A DNA stretch of 14,047 bases, taken from positions 1 to 14,047 of the forward strand of contig CALXTZ010000028.1 in NCBI GenBank assembly GCA_944391545.1, written 5' to 3'. This stretch comes from an uncultured Alphaproteobacteria bacterium. GTDB lineage: Bacteria; Pseudomonadota; Alphaproteobacteria; CAAHEQ01; UBA3637. Positions 7,012 to 13,692 of this stretch are shown here, in pieces (the stretch's first letter is position 1; each line of letters opens with the position of its first letter). Position numbers and translations under genes: made by a program. The notes beneath the pieces are model-generated. The model made no database searches. It saw nothing but the letters and a program-made list of their open reading frames with translations, and was not told the origin of the DNA.

Positions 7012-8481
7012 ATGAAAAAAATTCTCTGCTCTATTGTTGGTTTTTTGGTTGCTCTCTTTGCTTTGCCGTCCACTGCTTACGCCGTTGGTGGAGCCGTGCT
7101 TCTTGTCGGTGGGGCGATGGTTGTCGGTGCTTTGTTTCCGTCCATTATGTTCCTTTACATTAACCAAGGCGGATCCGGTTGTTGGTTCTGTCCGTTGTAC
7201 ACGGCGGCTTTTGATGTCATCAACACCGTTGCCACGCACATTTACACACAATTGGCACCGATTTTCATTTCATTGCTGGCCGCGTGCGGCGCCCTTTGGA
7301 TTGCATGGATCGTTTTAAAATATTTTATGACATTAAACGTGCCGAACACCGGAGAACTGATGACAACTTTATTCAAGGCAATCGGCCGATTGGTTGTGGG
7401 CTCCGCGATTTTAATGTCTTCCATCTCCTTTTTATTTAATTATACGGTCAATCCGGTCATTATCTTTGCCGGCGGATTATCTACTCAAATTTTAAACAGC
7501 GCCGGGATGAGCAACGGTTTTGTTACTGAAATTTCCCGTGACGGGACATCCGTCTCCAGAACGCGGAATCCTTTATGTACGGCAACGGATAGAAATGACA
7601 GCCGTTTTTACACCAATGATGGGCAAACAAAAGCATTAAGTCCGGATGCTTATGATACCATGTTGTGTATGCTAAAAACCATGAGTTTGGAGCTGATTTT
7701 CGGTATGGCAACCGGCGCGACATTTGTTGTTTCTTCTCTAACAATATCAAGAGTCTGGGGTATTTTCCCGGATATAAACATGCTTATCATCGGGATATTA
7801 ATATTTCTCGGATTTTTCTCCCTCTATATTGTTTTCCCGTTCAAATTAGTTGATATTATCGTGCGGGTCGGCTTTATTATTGCCTTAACGCCTTTGTACG
7901 TTTTATTCTGGGTTTTCCCCATTACCCGCGAGTATGTTAAACGCGGTTGGGATATGCTGGTGACGGCCATGTTTACATTGGTGGCTTTATCCGTTTTAAT
8001 GGTCATTTCCATCCGATTACTGACGGCAGGAATAAACGTCGATCAAATGGTTGCCTTCCTGGCAAAAGGAGAAATCAATAAGGCTATGGATTTAATGTCA
8101 CTCAGCGGAGCCAGCATTTTCGTCACCTTTGTATCTGCCATTATGGCCGTCAAAGTAATCGGTATGGCGCCGGCGTTAGGTTCAGCCTTCGGCGGAGCAA
8201 CCCAAAGCAACACCTTGGGTAATGCTGCTTGGGCACAAACGGCTCAAATCAGTAAAGCTGTCGGACAAAAGGGAATGAACATAGCTAAATCTGCTTACGG
8301 AGCACATGCGGCCGGTAAAGTCGGCGGACGTGTTGCTTCTTCCGCTTTGGCGCAAAATGCCGGCGGCGGGAGTGCGGGCGCTTCTCGCGGTTCCGGTTCT
8401 CCGAAACCGTTCTCTGGTGCCGGCGGCGGCAGCGGTTCAAATGCGTCGACGGGCGGTAGTTCGGGGTCGGCAAAGGCATAA
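7012..8481 (+). CDS. VirB6/TrbL-like type IV secretion membrane protein, paralogue 1
   Basis: A 489-residue polytopic membrane protein of the VirB6/TrbL type, a family that forms the inner-membrane channel part of type IV secretion and conjugation machines. Residues 1-24 form a signal peptide with an AYA-V cleavage site. A hydrophobic stretch (25-50) precedes a CWFC motif (C57, C60), then helices at about 82-105, 123-158, 225-242, 255-278, 284-304, 313-338 and 366-388. The core signature is FPFKLVD (275-281), R285, GF (287-288), P294 and WVFP (300-303), shared with the next two genes. A loop (about 160-215) with C189 and C219 lies between helix groups. The tail from 390 is Ala/Gly-rich, ending in a Gly/Ser-rich low-complexity segment (451-489), probably cytosolic and flexible. 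It opens a rightward operon behind a consensus-like promoter. Family assignment comes from topology and signature; TrbL versus VirB6 cannot be separated. Confidence 0.82.
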   Translation: MKKILCSIVGFLVALFALPSTAYAVGGAVLLVGGAMVVGALFPSIMFLYINQGGSGCWFCPLYTAAFDVINTVATHIYTQLAPIFISLLAACGALWIAWIVLKYFMTLNVPNTGELMTTLFKAIGRLVVGSAILMSSISFLFNYTVNPVIIFAGGLSTQILNSAGMSNGFVTEISRDGTSVSRTRNPLCTATDRNDSRFYTNDGQTKALSPDAYDTMLCMLKTMSLELIFGMATGATFVVSSLTISRVWGIFPDINMLIIGILIFLGFFSLYIVFPFKLVDIIVRVGFIIALTPLYVLFWVFPITREYVKRGWDMLVTAMFTLVALSVLMVISIRLLTAGINVDQMVAFLAKGEINKAMDLMSLSGASIFVTFVSAIMAVKVIGMAPALGSAFGGATQSNTLGNAAWAQTAQISKAVGQKGMNIAKSAYGAHAAGKVGGRVASSALAQNAGGGSAGASRGSGSPKPFSGAGGGSGSNASTGGSSGSAKA

Positions 8482-8503
8482 CCAATAAAGGCACAGGACA
8501 GTC

Positions 8504-9760
8504 ATGAAAAACATATTGAAATATATCTTGAATAAGAAAGTATTCTATGTTTTCCTCATCCTGATGGGGTGTGTGCTGTTGACTGCCTGTGAAATTAAAA
8601 CGAGCCAAAGCATTGAAGACTCCGACGCGGAAATGCGTTCCATTCGCGGATGTTGGTCTTGCCAAGTTTTCGGTGCGGTTTATAACGGTGCCGGCAAAGT
8701 CGCGGAATTGGCATATGAAAACATGCGCAGTGTCGCGTTGAACTTCCTGGCCGTTTTTTTGGCGTTATGGATTGCCTTTAAAACCCTTTCGTTTTTCATG
8801 AGTTTTCGTGTTCCGAACTATACGGAATATTGGGTCAGTCTGACCGGACGCATCATGCGCGCCATTTTTGCGGCAGCCGTTTTGGCCAATACGCAGGTCA
8901 TGATGAAGTTCATCAATTTAATTGTTGAACCGGTTATGTTGCTTTTCATTTATTTATCCATGCGGATCATCGGCGCCAATGATCAGGCATTTGCGGTCGG
9001 TTCGAACGTTAATGTCGGAACGGCCTTTACGGACAATCCGGCTTTTCCTGCCGTTGTCGGCAACCAGCTTGAAAATCTCATCTACCGTATTCAGGTCGCG
9101 TTGGATATCGGTCGGGCGCTCGGTTTGCGCATGTTGATTTTATCCGATTTTTCAGGTTTCTTCTTAGGCCTTGTTGTTCTAGGCGTTTTCTTTATGTTGG
9201 TATTATTTTTCCCATACTACTTTATCGATGCAATCTTAAGATTGGGTTTTGTCATTATATTATTCCCGCTTTTTATCGTCGCATGGGTATTTCCTAAAAC
9301 GGCAACATGGGCTATGCGTGCTTGGGAGTTGTTTTTCTCATCCCTTGTCCAGATATTAATCGCCTGTATCTTTGTCGCGCTGGTCGTTTCGACGGTCGAA
9401 GGCTATACACAGCTTCGCGGATACAACCTGTTATTGAACCCCATTTATCAAGATGCCAGCCCTGACGCTATCCGGCAAATGACCGGGCTGTCCGTATCGG
9501 GCTTATCTTTCTTGATTTTATGTTTTTACATGTACGCGCTTTCCCAACGAACACAGATCATTGCCGGCTTTTTATCCGGAGTCCCCGCCTCTTCCATTTT
9601 GGCGGGCATGGTTGAAAAAGCCAAAACTGTCGCCAAAGCCGTTATTTATGCAGCCATTGCGTATGCTGCTGGGGCTGTCGGAGCGGCGCCCGTTGCTGCC
9701 GCCATGAAGAAAAAAGCGCAGGAAGAGGCTGTAAATGCCATCACAAAGAATAACGGATGA
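8504..9760 (+). CDS. VirB6/TrbL-like type IV secretion membrane protein with lipoprotein signal, paralogue 2
   Basis: A 418-residue paralogue of the flanking genes and the shortest of the three. The N-terminus is basic then hydrophobic and ends in LLTAC (25-29), a good lipobox with C29 as the lipidated residue, so the N-terminus may be a membrane-anchored lipoprotein. CWSC follows (C50, C53) after about 20 hydrophilic residues. Helices lie at about 76-98, 117-155, 216-240, 244-264, 275-298 and 330-348. The core signature is FPYYFID (236-242), R246, GF (248-249), P255 and WVFPKT (261-266). The second cysteine pair seen in the third protein is absent here. The C-terminus is a short Ala-rich stretch and a Lys-rich end without the long extensions of its neighbours. 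AGGA lies 5 bases before the ATG; the gap to the upstream gene is 22 bases and the stop overlaps an ATG of the next frame, so all three genes should be one operon. Confidence 0.82.
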   Translation: MKNILKYILNKKVFYVFLILMGCVLLTACEIKTSQSIEDSDAEMRSIRGCWSCQVFGAVYNGAGKVAELAYENMRSVALNFLAVFLALWIAFKTLSFFMSFRVPNYTEYWVSLTGRIMRAIFAAAVLANTQVMMKFINLIVEPVMLLFIYLSMRIIGANDQAFAVGSNVNVGTAFTDNPAFPAVVGNQLENLIYRIQVALDIGRALGLRMLILSDFSGFFLGLVVLGVFFMLVLFFPYYFIDAILRLGFVIILFPLFIVAWVFPKTATWAMRAWELFFSSLVQILIACIFVALVVSTVEGYTQLRGYNLLLNPIYQDASPDAIRQMTGLSVSGLSFLILCFYMYALSQRTQIIAGFLSGVPASSILAGMVEKAKTVAKAVIYAAIAYAAGAVGAAPVAAAMKKKAQEEAVNAITKNNG

Positions 9761-9762
9761 GG
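9759..9762 (+). promoter_or_regulatory. Ribosome binding site deciding the start of paralogue 3
   Basis: GAGG (within GATGAGG) lies 6 bases before the ATG at 9769. The in-frame ATG at 9757, which overlaps the upstream TGA as ATGA, has no comparable purine-rich site before it. The 9769 start is therefore preferred; the difference is four residues. Confidence 0.55.
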
Positions 9763-9768
9763 TTAACC

Positions 9769-12540
9769 ATGATTAAGCACATCGTTCAACTTATTGCCCT
9801 CTTCTCATTGATTTCTTTGTTTTTCTATACAGGGATTTATCACTATTTGGCCTATGCGTGGGTTGTGGCTGTCCCGGTCATCGTGCTGTGTATCGGATAT
9901 GCGCTTTACAGAACGCATGCGTTTTATCACATCAAAAAAGCATTTGTTTTATTCCTTATATCCGTTTCTTTGTGTGCTTTGCTGCCGGCTTCAACGGCGT
10001 GGGCTCAAGATTTAGATGCCGAAATTCAGCGAGTCGGGCAAGAATTCCATGCTATTTGGCGTATTCCGGCTGACCAACGAACACAGGAACAACAACGCCA
10101 ATATAATCAGCTGAAAGAACAATTCGAAGATCTTTTAAAACAAAAAGAGAAAGAAAGCGACGATGAGAAACTGTGCAAAAGTCCGCATGAATTGTTACAG
10201 GAGGTTCAAGACGACTGCTGGTCTTGCGACATGTCGTACTTAATTATTGAAGGCATGGATAAAGTAGCGACAACTTTTTATAATGAAGTACAGGAAAACG
10301 GCTATGCTTTGAAAATATTGGCTTTGGGCTTTGCGTTTTGGCTCATGTTCAAAATTTTGAAGATGCTTTCCACATGGGGATTTACGGATTTGGGTCAAGT
10401 TTGGACGGATATTTTCCAAAAGTTCCTGTTGGTGATTGTGGCGGCAGCATTGCTTATATCGCCATTACGTCAAGTATTCGACCTGATATTAACACCATTT
10501 TTTTCATTCTCCGCCGGATACAGCATGAAAATGTCTGATGTGGCGGCTTTCGGCAGTTCTACACCCAAAATTGATGAAAGATTGTCCGAAAGCTTAAATG
10601 TTACGCCCAACAGATGTTCTTATTGCACAGCCATGCTCAATCCCGAAACGCAGGTTCCCGCGCCCGAAAATATAGATCGTGTAACGGCATTCCAACTTGC
10701 CAACGCTCAAGACCGCGCCTTTTCGCCCCAGCTGAAAAATTCCATGCTGTGCATTATCTGTTCCTTGTATCGTACGGTTTCGCCGCCGATGATTATCGGC
10801 CAAGCGTTAACCTGTTATTCAAAAACAGACGGCGCACACACTTTTCCGCCGAGATGGGTTCTCGGAGCACCGTTCAGAATGTCTATTCCGGACTTAACCA
10901 TGTGGATAACGGGTAATGTCATCATCTTTACATTCTTTGTGATAACGGTGCTATTCCCATTCTATTTAATTGATGCCTTTTTCAGAATCGGTTTTGTCGC
11001 GACACTTATGCCGTTCCTGATCGTTGCGTTTGTTTTCAAACCGACACGCAAATATGCTGACAATGCCTTTAAAATGGTGTTGTATTCACTCTTTACGTTC
11101 TTATCGCTATCTCTTATTTTGGTTGTTTTGGTTCAAATGTTCTATGCCACAATGGCAGATGACACTGAGGCCATTACAACAGCGATGGCCGAAAACAACA
11201 TCGTGAAATTATTTGACGTCTTCAAATTCGCTTCCGGTGGCTTGTTGATTTTAATGTGTCTCGTCATTGCTTGGTTTGCGTTCAAACTGATCAGCTCTAT
11301 TGATGAAATGACCGGCGAAATTTCCGGGATCAATTTGGAAAGCTCCGGCGGTATGCAGGCCATTGCAACGGCTGCTGGTGTCGTTGCAACACCAGTTGCT
11401 TTGACAAGCGCCGTTTATGACGAAACATGGGGCAAAGTCGGTTCCGAACGCGCTCAAATTATGGGGCACGGGCTTCCCACCTATCACAGTGATGAAGCAA
11501 AATCGCGGCTGATTCGACGGAACACACGCCAGAAATTTAACAGTGCCGCTGATAAAGTTGAACATTCGACAGATCAGGCAGCTGATTTAGCAGAACAAGG
11601 CGTTGATCAAACAGGGAAAACCGTCGAGCAAGGGATTCGCGCCGGCGGTGATAGTTTAGCCAACTCGGTCAATGCCGCAGGAGATGCACTCACGGCCAAA
11701 TTATCAGCATTCACGGCGGCTACCGCCGGAATCGGCGGAATTATTGCCGTTCCGTTGATCGGTTTGGTCAAAGCAACTCAATACACCGCATGGGCCGGGA
11801 TAAAAGGCACGACCATTGCAGCGGCATGGGCAACGCGCGCAGCCACCTATGCCATGAAGAAAGTCACAAAAGCCGCTATTAAATTACCGACGAAATTAAC
11901 GGCAGCAGCCATACGCAAAACCGGGAAAATGATTGCCGAAAACAAATACTTTACCAAAACGGCCGGTGCAACAAATAGCATTGTTCTCGGTGCCGTTGTC
12001 GGAACGGTTTTAGGGGCGGCTCACGTCGGATTAGGCTTGGGCGCGCTCATTCCGGGTGCCTCTTTGGCGGGTACTTTAAGCGGCTCAAGCGAAGGGCGTG
12101 AATTAGCCTCTAAAGAAGATGAATTACGTGTTAAACAGGCCAGATTGGCTGAACTGCGCGATCAACGCATCACCGTTGAAATGAAACGTAATGCGTTGTT
12201 GAACAGAGTGACTTTATCCACCTCCGAACAAGCTGAACTAGATTCGTTAGACAGTCGCTTGTCTCAATTGAACAGCGAAATTGCGCAGTTCGAAGCTGAT
12301 GTCACGCGTTTAACGCAAGAAGTGGCTGTCTTAAGAGAAGTACTCAGAAGACGCGAAGAACAACGCCGTGCAGAACAGGAAGAACAAAGACGGCAGGATG
12401 ATCAACGTGATGATCGGCAAGATGATCGGCGAGACAATCGACAAGATGATCGGCGAGACAATCGACAAGATGATCGACGAGACAATCGACAAGATGATCG
12501 GCAAGACAATCGACAAGATGATCGGCGAGACTCTAAATAA
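9769..12540 (+). CDS. VirB6/TrbL-like type IV secretion protein with long C-terminal extension, paralogue 3
   Basis: The largest paralogue, 923 residues from this start (927 if ATG 9757 is used). Two N-terminal helices (about 3-24 and 27-47) precede a third hydrophobic segment (58-79) ending in ASTAWA-Q, which resembles a signal peptidase site. A charged Gln/Glu-rich segment (80-146) leads to CWSC (C150, C153). The core repeats the family plan: helices, a cysteine-rich loop (C283, C286, C328, C331, C349), then FPFYLID (396-402), R406, GF (408-409), P415 and FVFKPT. The extension from about 520 contains Ala/Gly-rich amphipathic stretches, a glycine-zipper-like hydrophobic segment (about 738-772), a strong coiled coil (about 776-870) and an Arg/Asp/Gln repeat tail. 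Such long soluble additions to VirB6 are known from the Rickettsiales rvhB6 genes. It ends the operon; a terminator follows 36 bases after the stop. Confidence 0.82.
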   Translation: MIKHIVQLIALFSLISLFFYTGIYHYLAYAWVVAVPVIVLCIGYALYRTHAFYHIKKAFVLFLISVSLCALLPASTAWAQDLDAEIQRVGQEFHAIWRIPADQRTQEQQRQYNQLKEQFEDLLKQKEKESDDEKLCKSPHELLQEVQDDCWSCDMSYLIIEGMDKVATTFYNEVQENGYALKILALGFAFWLMFKILKMLSTWGFTDLGQVWTDIFQKFLLVIVAAALLISPLRQVFDLILTPFFSFSAGYSMKMSDVAAFGSSTPKIDERLSESLNVTPNRCSYCTAMLNPETQVPAPENIDRVTAFQLANAQDRAFSPQLKNSMLCIICSLYRTVSPPMIIGQALTCYSKTDGAHTFPPRWVLGAPFRMSIPDLTMWITGNVIIFTFFVITVLFPFYLIDAFFRIGFVATLMPFLIVAFVFKPTRKYADNAFKMVLYSLFTFLSLSLILVVLVQMFYATMADDTEAITTAMAENNIVKLFDVFKFASGGLLILMCLVIAWFAFKLISSIDEMTGEISGINLESSGGMQAIATAAGVVATPVALTSAVYDETWGKVGSERAQIMGHGLPTYHSDEAKSRLIRRNTRQKFNSAADKVEHSTDQAADLAEQGVDQTGKTVEQGIRAGGDSLANSVNAAGDALTAKLSAFTAATAGIGGIIAVPLIGLVKATQYTAWAGIKGTTIAAAWATRAATYAMKKVTKAAIKLPTKLTAAAIRKTGKMIAENKYFTKTAGATNSIVLGAVVGTVLGAAHVGLGLGALIPGASLAGTLSGSSEGRELASKEDELRVKQARLAELRDQRITVEMKRNALLNRVTLSTSEQAELDSLDSRLSQLNSEIAQFEADVTRLTQEVAVLREVLRRREEQRRAEQEEQRRQDDQRDDRQDDRRDNRQDDRRDNRQDDRRDNRQDDRQDNRQDDRRDSK
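12391..12534 (+). repeat. Six 24-bp in-frame tandem repeats
   Basis: Six consecutive 24-base units encode RQDDRRDN with small changes (RQDDQRDD, RQDDRRDN three times, RQDDRQDN, RQDDRRDS), ending one Lys codon before the stop. Units 2-6 differ by only one to three bases, while unit 1 is more diverged. Each unit is made of two related 12-base halves. Because 24 is a multiple of three, copy-number change would lengthen or shorten the charged tail without breaking the frame. Confidence 0.95.
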
Positions 12541-12576
12541 CCTTTAAAATAAACCTGCCGATTGTTTTATTTTTCG

Positions 12577-12616
12577 AAAAAAATTCACTTAAATTCATAA
12601 AAAGTGAATTTTTTTT
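12577..12616 (+). terminator. Terminator of the VirB6-like operon
   Basis: A 14-base arm AAAAAAATTCACTT (12577-12590) and its exact reverse complement (12602-12615) enclose an 11-base loop and end in T8. The stem is A/T-rich, and its A run would also provide a T tail for leftward transcripts, so it may act both ways. It lies 36 bases after the third paralogue. Confidence 0.75.
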
Positions 12617-12656
12617 ATCTTTTTTGATTTTTTGTCTATTTTCTCAAAAAGAAATC

Positions 12657-12665
12657 TGCTATAAA
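12657..12665 (+). promoter_or_regulatory. Extended -10 promoter of the XRE regulator
   Basis: TGCTATAAA is an extended -10 element (TG-N-TATAAA), about 36 bases before the start codon. No good -35 lies at the normal distance. A GTCTA motif in TTTTGTCTAT (12631-12640 region) lies just upstream and matches one near the promoter of the 810-residue gene. Two ribosome-site-like stretches, AAAGGAG and AAGGAC, precede the ATG; the first is the better site at 11 bases. Confidence 0.5.
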
Positions 12666-12700
12666 GAAAGAAGTTTATATTTAAAGGAGATTCAAGGACT

Positions 12701-13672
12701 ATGGAAGAAATCATTTTCCCCAACCAAATTCGAATGATTCGCCGGACGCGCGGCAAGACCATGAAAGAAATCGCCAGCGTTTTAAATGTCAGTTTGTCGG
12801 CCATCAGTAAAATTGAAAAAGGGTATCGCCGGATTGATGAAAAACAATTGGCACAGATTGCTCAATTTTTGGATTGCCCGAAAGAAAGCATTTTCGTTGT
12901 CGAGCAAACGTCTCAACCGGAAGTCTTACAAGCGTGGCAAAAAGAACAAGACCGCCGCAAACAAATCAACGAAAAAAGCGGTTTGAAAACATTAGGCGCC
13001 GGATTGCGTTACATTCGCGGGGAAAAGATGTTAACGTTGCAAGATGTTGCCAAAGGTGCCGGATTGACCTTGTCGGTTTACCACCGCATTGAAATGGGAC
13101 AACGCGAAGTAACGGAAGAACAATTTAAACACATTGCGCATGCGTTGGGACACACACCCGAAACATTGCAAATTCAAATTTACGAACTGGATATGGCCGG
13201 TTCGTTGCAAGAGTTTAAAAAGACCGGCAAACCCGGCATTTTCCATCCGAAAGGCGGTTATAATGACTTGCCAGTCAGCTCGGTTGCCATGCATTTTTAT
13301 CAACGTATTCCGGTCATCGGCACATGCGGTTCAAACGGTGCCGTTGTGGTTGATGAACAAAATCCGATTTTGCAAATTGAACCCAGCTTTGCCAATAAAG
13401 AAGCTCTTTACGGTGTTCAGGCCTGTTCTAAACGACTGGGATTTTCTTTGCCCGCCGACCGAACGACCGTCATTGCGGACAAAAGCCAACGGCCGGCCGA
13501 CGGTGATTTAGCTTTGTTCAGAAAAGACGAAAAAACATTTGAACTGGGCTTATGTGAAAAAGGCAGTGATTCAGATTTATTCTTTGTTCAAAAAAATCCG
13601 GATGCCCGGACAAAAATAACAGAAAATGATTTGGAAAAACTGGATAAGGTGACATATATTCAAATCGCATAA
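12701..13672 (+). CDS. Transcriptional regulator: two XRE helix-turn-helix domains plus degenerate S24-like domain
   Basis: A 323-residue cytosolic DNA-binding protein. Residues 7-66 form an XRE/Cro-CI helix-turn-helix (MKEIASVLNVSLSAISKIEKG, with the recognition helix at SLSAISKIE). A charged helical linker (about 72-97) joins it to a second XRE domain (98-160; TLQDVAKGAGLTLSVYHRIEMG). The C-terminal part (about 200-322) follows the plan of LexA/CI-type S24 domains, with IPVIGTCGSNGAVV (203-216), YGVQACSK (237-244) and PADGDLALF (265-273). The usual GDSM serine motif is not intact and no lysine sits at the expected general-base position, so self-cleavage is unlikely and the domain may serve for dimerisation or ligand sensing. 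Two HTH domains in one chain suggest binding to an extended or asymmetric site. It has its own promoter and is followed by a co-directional unknown gene after 20 bases. The neighbouring secretion operon or its own promoter are plausible targets, inferred from position. Confidence 0.88.
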   Translation: MEEIIFPNQIRMIRRTRGKTMKEIASVLNVSLSAISKIEKGYRRIDEKQLAQIAQFLDCPKESIFVVEQTSQPEVLQAWQKEQDRRKQINEKSGLKTLGAGLRYIRGEKMLTLQDVAKGAGLTLSVYHRIEMGQREVTEEQFKHIAHALGHTPETLQIQIYELDMAGSLQEFKKTGKPGIFHPKGGYNDLPVSSVAMHFYQRIPVIGTCGSNGAVVVDEQNPILQIEPSFANKEALYGVQACSKRLGFSLPADRTTVIADKSQRPADGDLALFRKDEKTFELGLCEKGSDSDLFFVQKNPDARTKITENDLEKLDKVTYIQIA

Positions 13673-13692
13673 TTAGAAAAGAAAGAGAGAGA

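Noticed and set aside
6928..7251. Minus-strand frame of 107 codons across the start of the VirB6-like operon
   Set aside because: Low-complexity polar composition without domain features, overlaps a well-supported gene and the divergent promoter; a shadow frame.
12331..12516. Minus-strand frame of 61 codons, very hydrophobic and repetitive
   Set aside because: It is the antisense reading of the 24-bp repeat in paralogue 3, has no ribosome site or promoter, and its repetitiveness follows from the repeat.
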